From Nocardia flavorosea NBRC 108225 (GTDB taxonomy: Bacteria; Actinomycetota; Actinomycetes; Mycobacteriales; Mycobacteriaceae), in NCBI RefSeq assembly GCF_001613385.1, contig NZ_BDCG01000012.1, positions 1-64,000 of the forward strand: DNA of 64,000 nucleotides. The letters are read 5' to 3'. The position numbers and the translations under genes were made by a program. This document shows, piece after piece, positions 1 to 8,626 of this stretch. The notes under the pieces are model-generated. The model did not search any database. It was not told the DNA's origin and saw only the letters and a list, made by a program, of their open reading frames with translations. The stretch's first letter is position 1. The number at the start of each line of letters is the position of its first letter.

Positions 1-1
1 T

Positions 2-283
2 ATCGGCAGCGGGCACTGGTCCGGCCCGCTGCGCCTGTACCCTTACGACGAATCCGCCCCTGTGCTCTACGGCAACGGTCGCTTCATCCAATGCCCGGCC
101 GTCGACCGTTACCACTTCAACGCCGACCGCCTCATGGAAGAAGGCGAAACCCTCTACGACGCCTTCGACGGCCTGCAGCGCGGCGGTATCCTCCCTCGCG
201 ACGACAGCTGGCAGTTCAAATCGATCTTCGCGGCATCCCGGATCCCCGCCCTGCTCTCGCGCATCGGCGGTGGAAGCCGGTAG
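2..283 (+). CDS. 3' end of a probable SnoaL/NTF2-like protein (partial)
   Basis: The frame is open from the left edge and ends at the TGA at 281-283, so only the last 93 or so residues are present. The segment reads like the second half of a SnoaL/NTF2-like fold: a short beta-hairpin stretch with GNGR, then CPAVDRYHFNAD and EEGETLYD, which resembles the common pattern of a D-x-Y/F-x-F-x-x-D strand followed by an acidic strand and a tyrosine. This family includes small cyclases, isomerases and hydratases with no single reaction. The assignment rests on that pattern alone. The 248 bases between this stop and the next gene contain no convincing gene. Confidence 0.4.
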   Translation: MGSGHWSGPLRLYPYDESAPVLYGNGRFIQCPAVDRYHFNADRLMEEGETLYDAFDGLQRGGILPRDDSWQFKSIFAASRIPALLSRIGGGSR

Positions 284-531
284 CAGGAACACGCGAACGG
301 AAAGCGTCGACGACCACACTCGATGGCCGGTTGCCCTGTCGCCTTCCGTACCCGCATACCACGGCCCTCCGGCAATCGGTTGCCCGGCTTCCCGGGCGGG
401 TCGGGGTAGTGGCCACGACGCCGGTTCGGGGGCGGCGTAAGCCTGTTCACGCTGTGCGGGATGGCGCCGGTCGGGACCATCCGGCCAGACCTGGAGTTGC
501 CGGCGTCGGTGTTCGACCAGGTGCCCGGATG

Positions 532-1542
532 TCACGCGAACAGAGCGGTGAATCGCCAGTCCAGTACCTGCTGCGGCGGTGCGTGCCGGCGATGGGAGAA
601 GACGATCGAGCGCAGGTCGAGGGTGCCGCCCGTGGACAGTATCGATGTGCCCTCGACGTACAGGTCGCTGGTGAGGGTGTCTCCTTCAGCGACTGGGGCC
701 GTGTGGTCGCAGGACTGCCAGCCGAGTACCGTCACCAGGTTCGGCAGCGCCCGTACTGCCTGATCGAGGGCGATGCCGATGGTGTGGCCACCGTAGACGA
801 GGCGACCGGTCGGGCTCGTCCGCTCATCGTGGTGTGTGGCGGCGATGTTGAGGGTGAGCCTGGCCAGTTCGGGTGCACTGCTGATGACATCGCCACTCGA
901 GGTGAACCCGGCCCCCACCAATGACGGGTCGAAATGTGGGCCTGGCACTGCGGATCGGTAGGCGTCGAGATCGATTCCTTCGGGCATTGCCCATTCCGTT
1001 GTGTTCGATTCGCCGATCGTGGACAGATCGTCGTTGCGGGTCACCTCGGCCGGATCGACCGTGGGGTCGACCGGCAGCATGGCGCATCGGTGGAAGTCCA
1101 GCACGGTCCGTCCGTGCTGGTCCGCTGTGCTGATGCGTAATACGGCGAGACCCGTCGCCGGGCGACCGGGTCTGATCGAATTGCTTTTCAGGCCGACGAC
1201 TTCGGTGGTGGTCGACAGCGTGTCACCGATCAGTGGCAGGCGATGCAACCGCAGGCCTCGGTAGAAGAGGTTTGCTTTGACGTGATGAGTGGCCACGGTC
1301 GATTGCCCGATCGCGATATCGGTGACAAGCCCGGGGTGCGCAACCGGGCCACCGGCGACCGTTGCCGCCAGCGACCGGTCGAGCGTCAGGCGCAACCGGT
1401 TGCCGACGATGGCTCGGTGCGCGGCCGCGAGCCCGTCGGTCAAGGTGACAGCGGGGGCGGAATCGAAGATCTGCCCGACGGTCAACCGGTCGAAGTAGGG
1501 GCCGCCGACGACGACTGTCCGGGTGTGGTCGAGAGTTGTCAT
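532..1542 (-). CDS. MaoC-family dehydratase (double hotdog, mesaconyl-CoA hydratase-like)
   Basis: A 336-residue protein with two MaoC-like hotdog halves. The N-terminal half starts with GPYFDRLTVGQ and continues through an AAHRAIVGNRL stretch, as in mesaconyl-CoA/beta-methylmalyl-CoA hydratases, which are about 340 residues long. Such enzymes add water across the double bond of a CoA thioester. The ATG at 1542 overlaps the stop of the CitE-like lyase gene by four bases (ATGA), so the two are translationally coupled. Hydratase plus CitE-type lyase is the pairing expected for making and cleaving a 3-hydroxyacyl-CoA such as a malyl-CoA. It is the last gene of a leftward operon beginning with an MFS permease. 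The family is fairly secure; the substrate is not known. Confidence 0.75.
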   Translation of the reverse strand: MTTLDHTRTVVVGGPYFDRLTVGQIFDSAPAVTLTDGLAAAHRAIVGNRLRLTLDRSLAATVAGGPVAHPGLVTDIAIGQSTVATHHVKANLFYRGLRLHRLPLIGDTLSTTTEVVGLKSNSIRPGRPATGLAVLRISTADQHGRTVLDFHRCAMLPVDPTVDPAEVTRNDDLSTIGESNTTEWAMPEGIDLDAYRSAVPGPHFDPSLVGAGFTSSGDVISSAPELARLTLNIAATHHDERTSPTGRLVYGGHTIGIALDQAVRALPNLVTVLGWQSCDHTAPVAEGDTLTSDLYVEGTSILSTGGTLDLRSIVFSHRRHAPPQQVLDWRFTALFA

Positions 1543-2393
1543 CGTCTGGCTCCGATCTTGGTCAGCGTACGGCGGGCGGCGACGGCGAGAGCTTCGTCGA
1601 GCATCCGGCCGTCGAGTTGTACGGCTCCCACCCCCTGTTCCTCCGCGTGTTCGAGTGCGGACAGTACGCGCCTGGCGAAGTGGACCTGTTCAACGCTCGG
1701 GGTGAACAATTCCAGCGCGGTGCCGACCTGTGCCGGGTGAACAACCCATTTGCCGTCGAACCCGAGATCCGCGGCCCAGCGGCAGGCGCGGTGGAACGCC
1801 GGGCCGTCGGTGATTCCGAGGAAGGGACCGTCGATTGCCTGCACTCCCGCCGCACGCGCGGCGTGTAGTACCCGGTCCTGAACATAGAGCCACTGTTCGG
1901 GCGGGGCCTCGGGCGACCGGCCCAGTACGGCACCCAGATCGGCGTATCCGATGATCACGGCCTCGATCCGGGGGCAGCAAGCGATCCGGTCGGCATTGTG
2001 AATTCCAGCGGGGGTTTCCACAAGGGCCTGCAGTCGCATATCCGGGCTGCCGGCCTTGTCGAGTATCCGGTCGGCGGCCTCGAGATCCGCGGTCGACTCC
2101 ACTTTCGGAATCACGATCGACGCCAGGGCATCCGCCACCTCGGAGAGTGCGGACAGGTCACGGCCGAACCATCGGGTATCCGGGCCGTTGACCCGGACGG
2201 ATACCGGCCGCCGGGGTCCGTACTCACCGACCAACTCGGCCACGGACTCCCGCACCTCGTCCTTGCGACCGGCTGTAACAGCATCTTCGAGATCGAGAAC
2301 CACCTCGTCGACAGCAGAATCGAGTGCCTTGCGAGCTTTACGCTCATCCGAACCAGGCGCCACCAGAGTTACTCGCCGGCAGGTAGCAATCAC
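1539..2393 (-). CDS. HpcH/HpaI-family CitE-like lyase (malyl-CoA lyase type)
   Basis: A 284-residue TIM-barrel lyase of the CitE/malyl-CoA lyase type. Diagnostic elements are VLDLEDAV near residue 35, the SVRVNG strand, IPKVES near 100, ALVETPAG near 135 and GFDGKWVVHPAQV near 220. These residues bind Mg2+ and the carboxylate of a 3-hydroxy-acyl-CoA that is split into acetyl- or propionyl-CoA and glyoxylate or a related product. The frame is open further upstream, but the GTG at 2393 is chosen because the SMP-30 gene ends at 2407 and the N-terminus then matches family length. It overlaps the MaoC start by four bases. The exact CoA ester is not determined. Confidence 0.78.
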   Translation of the reverse strand: MIATCRRVTLVAPGSDERKARKALDSAVDEVVLDLEDAVTAGRKDEVRESVAELVGEYGPRRPVSVRVNGPDTRWFGRDLSALSEVADALASIVIPKVESTADLEAADRILDKAGSPDMRLQALVETPAGIHNADRIACCPRIEAVIIGYADLGAVLGRSPEAPPEQWLYVQDRVLHAARAAGVQAIDGPFLGITDGPAFHRACRWAADLGFDGKWVVHPAQVGTALELFTPSVEQVHFARRVLSALEHAEEQGVGAVQLDGRMLDEALAVAARRTLTKIGARR

Positions 2394-2406
2394 GATGACC
2401 TGCCGT

Positions 2407-3297
2407 TCACTTCGCGACGCGTGTCGGCGAAGCGATGGACATTGCCTCGATCCGTGACTCGCGCAACCGCAGACATTCGGTGCTGTCCAGCGCCGGCGAG
2501 GCACACAGATAGAGCTGATCACCGCGTGCACCACCGGTTGCGCAGGCCAGGACGAGTTGACTGGACCGCACCCGCTCGATCTCCCGGCCCTCCGCGTCGA
2601 TACGAACTGCGGCGTGGCCGAATACATCCGATACCCAGATATATCCCCATATATCCATTCCGATGCCGTCCGGTGCGAAGTCGACGAACAGCTCCTTGCG
2701 CTCGGTGAGACTCCCGTCGGGAGCAAGGCGGAAGCGAGTCAGTCGTGCGCCGAACGACTCCGCGACGAATAGGTACTTCCGGGTTTCGTCGACGACGATT
2801 CCGTTGCTGAACGCCAGACCGGAAGCCACCTCCCGGTATTCGCCGTCCATGTCGACCAGGAAGAGCCGGCTGGTTGCCGGAGGGGTGAATCTGCCGCGGC
2901 ATACGTTGTCGATATCTTCCGGATCGGAGAGGTAGGCGTGGGGGTCGAATCCGGTTTCGCCGACGTAGCATCGGCCGGTGGTGTCCACTGCCAAATCGTT
3001 CAGGGTCGATGCGACCGAATCCGAGAGGTCAGCGTGCACTACCAGTTCATCGTCATCGAGCCGGAGGATCTTCCGATCCTGCATGAGGACCACCAGGAGA
3101 CGTCCGTCGGGTAACCACCCGATGCCGCCGGGTGCGCTTGCCACCTCGATCGTGCGTGTATCCGAACCGTCCGGCCGAACCGAGATCACTCGGTTCAGAT
3201 GCATGTCGACAAACCAGACGCGTCCGTCGTGGTAGCGCGGGCACTCGGTGAACGAGTATCCGTCGGCGACGACTTCGAAGGAAGAGCTGACAGTCAT
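2407..3297 (-). CDS. SMP-30/gluconolactonase/LRE-family protein
   Basis: A 296-residue six-bladed beta-propeller protein of the SMP-30 family. The sequence carries the metal-site pattern: a glutamate in FTECPRYHDGRVWFVD near residue 18, an asparagine in STLNDLAVD near 100, an asparagine in SNGIVVDET, and an aspartate in DGIGMDIWGYIWVSD near 205. Members hydrolyse lactones of sugars or other small acids using one Ca2+ or Zn2+. The ATG at 3297 has GGAG about nine bases upstream. It lies 22 bases after the permease and 13 bases before the CitE gene, so it belongs to the same leftward operon and may open a lactone intermediate. There is no signal peptide, so it is cytoplasmic. Confidence 0.75.
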   Translation of the reverse strand: MTVSSSFEVVADGYSFTECPRYHDGRVWFVDMHLNRVISVRPDGSDTRTIEVASAPGGIGWLPDGRLLVVLMQDRKILRLDDDELVVHADLSDSVASTLNDLAVDTTGRCYVGETGFDPHAYLSDPEDIDNVCRGRFTPPATSRLFLVDMDGEYREVASGLAFSNGIVVDETRKYLFVAESFGARLTRFRLAPDGSLTERKELFVDFAPDGIGMDIWGYIWVSDVFGHAAVRIDAEGREIERVRSSQLVLACATGGARGDQLYLCASPALDSTECLRLRESRIEAMSIASPTRVAK

Positions 3298-3319
3298 CGA
3301 AAAAACTCCACTTTCTGAA

Positions 3320-4588
3320 TCAGGCTTCGGAACGCGCGGCTATTCCATCGGCATCGGTGACAGACCACGTCTGCGGCCGTCGAGGTATCGCGGCTGCGAG
3401 TATCGCACCGAGAATTCCGAATCCGGCAAAGACGAAGAAACTTGTTTCGACGCTGCTACCGGCGGCGACGAGGAATCCGATCAACGTCGGTCCGCCGAGG
3501 GCTCCGACTCGCCCGGCGCACGAAATCCATGACAGCGCGGCGACTCGGGAATTGTCGGGATAGTCCGTCGCCACGAATCCGGACATCAGCAGCTGCGCCC
3601 CGAGAGTTCCGGCACCGGCGACGAATACAAGGAGATAGACCACTCCGAGCGGAAGTGCAATGCTCAACGCGAGAATGCTCGCCGCGGCCGCGAGAAATAC
3701 TGCGATCATCACCGTCCGCGGCCCCGAGATGTCAGCGCGCCCGGCGAGTAGCGGCGGAATTGTGGCCGCACCCAGATTGAGAGCAATCAGGAAGGTCAAT
3801 GCCGACCCGAGTTCGTATCCGTTCGCCCGCATCAACTGCGGAAGCCAGGTATTCAATCCGTAGGTCAGTACCAGCCCACTCGCACTCATCAGCCCGAAAA
3901 CGATGGTCCGCACCCATACTCCGTCGACGAACAACGCTTTCGGGCCCCGCGCAGTGCCGGAGATCCGGTCCCCCTGCCGTGCATCGACATCGTCCGCAGA
4001 CCGGCGCGTTGCCGTGGATTCGGGAAGGGTGAAATACATCAGCGGCACCAGGGTGACCAGCGGTAGCGCACCGAGCGCGAAGAGGAAGCGCCAACCCAAC
4101 GGCTCCAGCGCTACCACGCCGACGAGCGCGGCGACAACACCTCCGACGGGGTATCCGGACCAGGCGATGGCGCTGTACCGATTCCCCTTTCCCTCGGGCG
4201 CGAATTCCACCGCGAGCGCCGCCGCGAGCGGAACGAACGCGCCGATACCCAGCCCCGCCATGAAACGGGCCCCGCCGAGCGTTTCAGCCGTCGGCGCCAC
4301 AGCGCAGATCGCCATCCACGCCGAGAACCAGCCGCAGGAGGCGATGGTCAGCATGCGCCGGCCGATGAAATCGGCCAGTGCACCGGAGACGAGCGAGCCG
4401 ATCAACATACCCACGACCGTGAGAGTGCTGATCAGCCCCGCTGTCGCCGGCCCGATATCCCATCCCTGCGGGGACACCAGCTGGGGCAGCACTGTCCCGT
4501 AGGAGACCAGGTCATACCCTTCGAACGCCAATCCGGCGAAACACAGTGCCAGTACCGGGATTCGGAATCTGGCGTTGACTCTGGACAT
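3320..4588 (-). CDS. MFS transporter, aromatic acid:H+ symporter type
   Basis: A 422-residue major facilitator protein with twelve predicted membrane helices. Helix 1 contains the FEGYDLVSYGTVLP pattern (acidic D-x-x-x-x-G motif) typical of the aromatic acid:H+ symporter group (PcaK/BenK-like), and the loop between helices 2 and 3 has GALADFIGRRM, the MFS signature. These permeases import aromatic or other small carboxylates with protons. The start at 4588 is chosen for its AAGGGAG ribosome site a few bases upstream. It is the first gene of the leftward operon continuing with the SMP-30, CitE and MaoC genes, so it probably imports that pathway's substrate. It is divergent from the TetR gene at 4978. 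Confidence 0.8.
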   Translation of the reverse strand: MSRVNARFRIPVLALCFAGLAFEGYDLVSYGTVLPQLVSPQGWDIGPATAGLISTLTVVGMLIGSLVSGALADFIGRRMLTIASCGWFSAWMAICAVAPTAETLGGARFMAGLGIGAFVPLAAALAVEFAPEGKGNRYSAIAWSGYPVGGVVAALVGVVALEPLGWRFLFALGALPLVTLVPLMYFTLPESTATRRSADDVDARQGDRISGTARGPKALFVDGVWVRTIVFGLMSASGLVLTYGLNTWLPQLMRANGYELGSALTFLIALNLGAATIPPLLAGRADISGPRTVMIAVFLAAAASILALSIALPLGVVYLLVFVAGAGTLGAQLLMSGFVATDYPDNSRVAALSWISCAGRVGALGGPTLIGFLVAAGSSVETSFFVFAGFGILGAILAAAIPRRPQTWSVTDADGIAARSEA

Positions 4589-4851
4589 GGTAACTCCCTT
4601 GTATCGAGAACATTCCGCGCTCCCTATGCCGAGAGGTGCCGAGCTGTCGTCGCGGCTTCGCCCCGGCGGCAGAACGGGCGGGAAGGCGTGAATACCTCGC
4701 CGAAGAACCGGTTCGAATCGAAACCTCCGGCCGCATACCGAGTAGCGCGTTGCGGCAACGTTCGAGGCCTCGGCTCGCGGCGATCGGCCGGGTTGTGCGC
4801 GGCGACCTGCGTGCACTGGCAAGTGCGTATGTCCGGAAGCGAGCCTAAAGA

Positions 4852-4884
4852 CAACAGGTCGTTGTGTCAAGCATCACCCTGTTG
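4852..4884. promoter_or_regulatory. Inverted repeat between the permease operon and tetR (candidate operator)
   Basis: Exact inverted-repeat arms CAACAGG (4852-4858) and CCTGTTG (4878-4884) lie in the divergent spacer between the MFS operon and the TetR gene. A second overlapping repeat, GACAAC/GTTGTGTC, occurs inside. A TetR regulator commonly binds such a site and represses both flanking genes. This is inferred from position and symmetry. Confidence 0.4.
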
Positions 4885-4977
4885 CGTGAATCCTGGGCTT
4901 GTCTGATCAGGTCCGCCACCAGGGCATCGACCGATGCTGCCTCACGCCCGCAGCGCTCCCGGGTCTACGCTCGCAGC

Positions 4978-5619
4978 ATGGACAACACTGCATCGACTGA
5001 GACAACAGAGCTGCTCCCGGTGCGTGAGCAGCAGCGGTTGATGACACGCCGTCGAATATTGCATGCGGCACGCACGGTTTTCGAAGAGCGCGGTTACGGG
5101 GAAGCGTCCATCGGAGATATCACAAAGGCCGCGAAGATCAATCGATCCACCCTCTACCTCCACTTCGCCAACAAAGCCGAGGTTTTCAACGAGGTCTACG
5201 AGGCCGTCCGCAAGCAGCAAAGCGCACGCTACTGGTCACTGCTGAACGTCGCACTCGAGGAGGGCACCGAGTCCGCGCTGCGACACTGGCTCGACAACGC
5301 CTTGGCCTGGTGGGAGGACCACGCGAAACTGCTGCCCGCGATCCATGAAGCCATGGCCGGCGATCTCGAGGTCGCCGGGCGCTGGAAGGACCAGATCGAC
5401 CAGCTCGCCCACGAACTCGACGGATACCTGCAGACGATCCCGCCGGAGCGCCGCGACGAACGACAACTACGCATCGAACTGCTGATGGTCCAGCTGGACC
5501 AGCTGTGCTTTCGATGCATCGTGCAGAAGGTCTTCGTACTGGAGCGCGAGACCTTGCTCGATGTGGTGACCGGACTGTGGGGCGACGCCCTGAACCTGAA
5601 GAAGGACCGCAGCTCCTGA
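4978..5619 (+). CDS. TetR/AcrR-family transcriptional regulator
   Basis: A 213-residue regulator with an N-terminal helix-turn-helix at about residues 22-66. The pattern RRRILHAARTVFEERGYG followed by SIGDITKAAKINRSTLYLHF is the standard TetR DNA-binding signature. The C-terminal part is an unassigned ligand-binding helical domain. The ATG at 4978 is chosen because the HTH then starts at the usual distance from the N-terminus; the frame stays open upstream to 4864. It is divergent from the MFS/lactonase operon and lies 428 bases before the rightward acyl-CoA ligase operon, so it probably controls one or both, with the pathway substrate or a CoA derivative as effector. Confidence 0.85.
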   Translation: MDNTASTETTELLPVREQQRLMTRRRILHAARTVFEERGYGEASIGDITKAAKINRSTLYLHFANKAEVFNEVYEAVRKQQSARYWSLLNVALEEGTESALRHWLDNALAWWEDHAKLLPAIHEAMAGDLEVAGRWKDQIDQLAHELDGYLQTIPPERRDERQLRIELLMVQLDQLCFRCIVQKVFVLERETLLDVVTGLWGDALNLKKDRSS

Positions 5620-5842
5620 CCTCCGCACCACCCGGGCGCTTCGGTATGTAGACACAGGCACGCTCGACGAGTCGCCACACTTCGCGCAGTCGAGAACCGA
5701 AGTCCGGTTCACCTACCCCCCTCCTGTCGCCGCAGCGTGACACCGAGACCGGCGCACCGCCCCCGGCGGTGGGCCGGTCATCGACACCTGCTCGCGGAGC
5801 GACCACTCGCAACATCTCGCAATTGACTCGACATATTGTTGC

Positions 5843-5871
5843 TTGACTCATCATCATGTTGTGCGTAATGT
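5843..5871 (+). promoter_or_regulatory. Probable sigma-70-type promoter for the acyl-CoA ligase operon
   Basis: TTGACT (5843-5848) and TAATGT (5866-5871) are separated by exactly 17 bases, a near-consensus -35/-10 pair. It sits in the 428-base spacer 5620-6047, which has no gene. The stretch is also rich in CAACAT/ATGTTG words (5810-5873), related in form to the CAACAGG arms near 4855, so a regulator may bind here. The predicted leader before the GTG at 6048 is about 170 bases. Confidence 0.5.
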
Positions 5872-6047
5872 TGCCCGCGAATGGTGAAACGGCGAAAACC
5901 GCCGACGGACCGGTCTTTCGACGCCGGGTACCTGTTGCGCGGTTACGCCGATCTCCGCGCGGTGCCATCGATCCGATGACGAACCGCCTCTCCGACCGGT
6001 GGCATGCCCACCGAGGTGCTCCACATCCGGAAGACAGGACCAGTCAA

Positions 6048-7631
6048 GTGAACGAGATCCAAATGGGTCGGCCCGAGACCTTCCCCGAGGCGATGGCCGC
6101 ACTGGCCGAATCATGTGCCGGCACGGAAGCCGTGGTGGCGCCGGAAGGCCGGCTGACCTTTGCCGAATTGAATTCCCGCTGTGAAGAATTCGCCGGATCT
6201 TTGGCCGCGGCCGGTCTGCGTCCCGGTGAACGGGTGGGAGTACTGCTACCGAACGGCCTGCGCTGGCTCGTCGCCGTGCTGGGCGCCCAGCGCGCCGGAC
6301 TGACTGCCGTCCCGATCAACACGTGGTATCGCTCCAACGAACTGGCACATCTGGTCGCCTCCGCGGACCTGCGGTTGATCGTGACCGAGCACCTCGTCTT
6401 CGGGAAGGACATCCCAGCCGAACTCGCCGCTGCCGGATATCCCGGAACATACGCGTCCGCCACCCGCGGAGAGCATTACCTGGGGGCATTACTGTGGCCG
6501 GCCGCCGAACCCTTTCCGTCTGCTGCACAGCGCGGACCGTGCCCACCGCAGACGTCTGGACCGTCGGATCCGGCGATGATTCTCTACACCAGCGGCAGCA
6601 CAGCACTTCCGAAACCGGTTCCCCTCGAGCACGGCAAACTGCTGCGCAATGGTCGCGCGATGGGTGATCGCATGCATGTGGCACCCGGAGATCGGCTGTG
6701 GTTCGCGATGCCGTTGTTCTTCGGGTACGGCGCATGCAACGCCCTTCCCGTCGCACTGGCCCACGGGATCACCCTCTGTATCCAGGAGAAGGTCGACGGC
6801 GAGGCGGCGCTGGAATTCATCGAGGCCGAGCGCTGCACTGTGTTCTACGGCCTCGCCACCGCCGTACGCGCCCTGCTGGCTTCCCCGAGCTTCGGACGAC
6901 GGGACATCTCGTCGCTGCGGACGGGGCCGGTCGGCTTCAATGCCGAGGACAAGCGACTGGCGATCGAAGGCCTCGGCATAACCGAGGCGTGCAGTGCCTA
7001 CGGGCTGACCGAGTCATACGGGTTCGTCACCATGTCCGACGCTCACGACGACCTCGCGGTCAAGCTCGACACGCAGGGCAAACCCCTTCCCACGCAGGAA
7101 ATTCGGATCACCGACTCCACCGGCGCACCGTGTCCGGCCGGCTCGGCGGGCGAGATCGAGATCCGTGGTTGTGTCATGTCCGGCTATCTGGGCGGCGCCG
7201 AGATCAATATCGGCACCCGCACTGCGGATGACTGGTTCCGCACCGGTGATCTCGGTGTGCTCGACGCCGACGGCACGCTGTCCTTCGGCGGGCGCTGGAA
7301 GGAAATGCTCAAGATCAAAGGCATCAACGTCGCGCCGCTCGAGGTGGAGGAGATCATTTCCGGCCACAGCTCGGTGGACCAGGCGTACGTATTCGGGTTG
7401 GAGACCCGGGAAGGCGACCAGGAGATGGCCTGCGTTGTGGTCCCGGCCGTCGCTGTCGGCGACCATGAAGCGCTTGCCCGCACGCTGACCGACTACATCC
7501 GCGCTCGTGCTGCCAGTTATAAGGTGCCCGGCCGTTTCGTCGTGATGGAGTCGGCGGCGGTACCGCAGACTGCCACCGGCAAGGTGAGCAAGCTGAAACT
7601 GCGCGACATGCTCACCGAGGGCGTGCGATGA
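6048..7631 (+). CDS. AMP-dependent acyl-CoA synthetase (CoA ligase)
   Basis: A 527-residue ANL-superfamily ligase that would activate a carboxylic acid to its CoA thioester via an acyl-adenylate. Visible core motifs are ILYTSGSTALPKP near residue 177 (P-loop; the usual G-x-x-K-G is altered to A-L-P-K-P), YGLTESYG near 320, WFRTGDLG near 397, and the C-terminal lysine in PQTATGKVSKLKLR near 513. The GTG at 6048 is chosen because AGGA lies eight bases upstream; an ATG at 6063 is an alternative. Its stop overlaps the start of the cyclase gene (ATGA). It opens the rightward catabolic operon and so should catalyse the entry step. The substrate is not predictable from sequence. Confidence 0.8.
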   Translation: MNEIQMGRPETFPEAMAALAESCAGTEAVVAPEGRLTFAELNSRCEEFAGSLAAAGLRPGERVGVLLPNGLRWLVAVLGAQRAGLTAVPINTWYRSNELAHLVASADLRLIVTEHLVFGKDIPAELAAAGYPGTYASATRGEHYLGALLWPAAEPFPSAAQRGPCPPQTSGPSDPAMILYTSGSTALPKPVPLEHGKLLRNGRAMGDRMHVAPGDRLWFAMPLFFGYGACNALPVALAHGITLCIQEKVDGEAALEFIEAERCTVFYGLATAVRALLASPSFGRRDISSLRTGPVGFNAEDKRLAIEGLGITEACSAYGLTESYGFVTMSDAHDDLAVKLDTQGKPLPTQEIRITDSTGAPCPAGSAGEIEIRGCVMSGYLGGAEINIGTRTADDWFRTGDLGVLDADGTLSFGGRWKEMLKIKGINVAPLEVEEIISGHSSVDQAYVFGLETREGDQEMACVVVPAVAVGDHEALARTLTDYIRARAASYKVPGRFVVMESAAVPQTATGKVSKLKLRDMLTEGVR

Positions 7632-8596
7632 GCACCGCCGAAGAGATCCGGCGCACGCCGCGCTTCGCCGAGCTTCCGGCACTGCCCGACCGCGACGAAC
7701 ACCACGGCTGGGAGGTATGGGGTCGCCACGACGAAATCGGCACGCTCAACCTCATCGGACCCCGGCAGCGGCTCGCCGCGGCCCGCACCATCCGGACCGG
7801 CGAGATGATCTCGCTGTGCCTGCCGTTGGACGAGCCGAATCCCGGCTTGTTCGGCGAACGCGGTCCCTACGACCACATCGTCGAAGACACAGCAGCCGGA
7901 CACGACGACCGGCTCGACCACTTCTACCTGCAGAGCTCCTCGCAATGGGACGGGCTCAGGCATATCCGTGCCGGACGGCACGGCTACTGGGGCGGCCGGC
8001 AAGAGTCCGATCTTGCCACCACCGACACCCTCGGAGTCGATCACTGGGCAGCCCACGGGTTCGGCGGGCGCGGAGTCCTGGTCGATATCGCCCGCTACCT
8101 CGCCGACATGGGAACCCCGCTGGTTCCGGACGAACCGGTCGTGATCACGGCAGCCATGCTGGACGCGGCGGCGGCCGCCCAGGGGACAACCTTCGAGTCG
8201 GGCGACATACTCGTTATTCGCACCGGCTGGACCGAGTGGTATCGCACGCGCCCACAACAGCACCGGCTCCGTATGCGAGACACGATCGGTGCCGGGTTCG
8301 CGTGCCCGGGGCTGGATTCATCGAAACAGATGGCCGGCTACCTCTGGGACAACGAGTTCGCCGCGGTGGCTGCCGACAACGTCGGCGTGGAAGTCTTCCC
8401 GGTCGACCGCCGGAAGGGATTCCTGCACCGCCGCCTGATCGCACTGCAGGGCATGCCGCTGGGCGAGTTGTGGGATCTCGAAAGGCTCGCCGCCGCGTGC
8501 GCCGACCGCGGTCACTATGAATTCCTTCTGGTATCCGGAGTCCTTCCCTTGCCACGCGGAGTGGGCAGCCCCGCGAACGCCCACGCCATCATCTGA
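7628..8596 (+). CDS. Cyclase-family (kynurenine formamidase-like) metal-dependent hydrolase
   Basis: A 322-residue protein of the PF04199 cyclase family. It shows the GTLNLIGP motif near residue 38, the SSSQWDGLRH metal-site region near 105 (aspartate and histidine, replacing the usual H-x-G-T-H-x-D form), HGFGGRGVLVDIARY near 142, and FESGDILVIRTGWTEWY near 185. Characterised members hydrolyse amide, lactone or ring bonds using Zn2+ or Mn2+. It is coupled to the upstream ligase by a four-base overlap and precedes the thiolase-like gene by 30 bases, so ring or lactone opening within the same pathway is plausible. The precise reaction cannot be assigned. Confidence 0.72.
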   Translation: MSTAEEIRRTPRFAELPALPDRDEHHGWEVWGRHDEIGTLNLIGPRQRLAAARTIRTGEMISLCLPLDEPNPGLFGERGPYDHIVEDTAAGHDDRLDHFYLQSSSQWDGLRHIRAGRHGYWGGRQESDLATTDTLGVDHWAAHGFGGRGVLVDIARYLADMGTPLVPDEPVVITAAMLDAAAAAQGTTFESGDILVIRTGWTEWYRTRPQQHRLRMRDTIGAGFACPGLDSSKQMAGYLWDNEFAAVAADNVGVEVFPVDRRKGFLHRRLIALQGMPLGELWDLERLAAACADRGHYEFLLVSGVLPLPRGVGSPANAHAII

Positions 8597-8626
8597 TCCG
8601 TCTTCACAGAGGAAAGGAACTCCGCT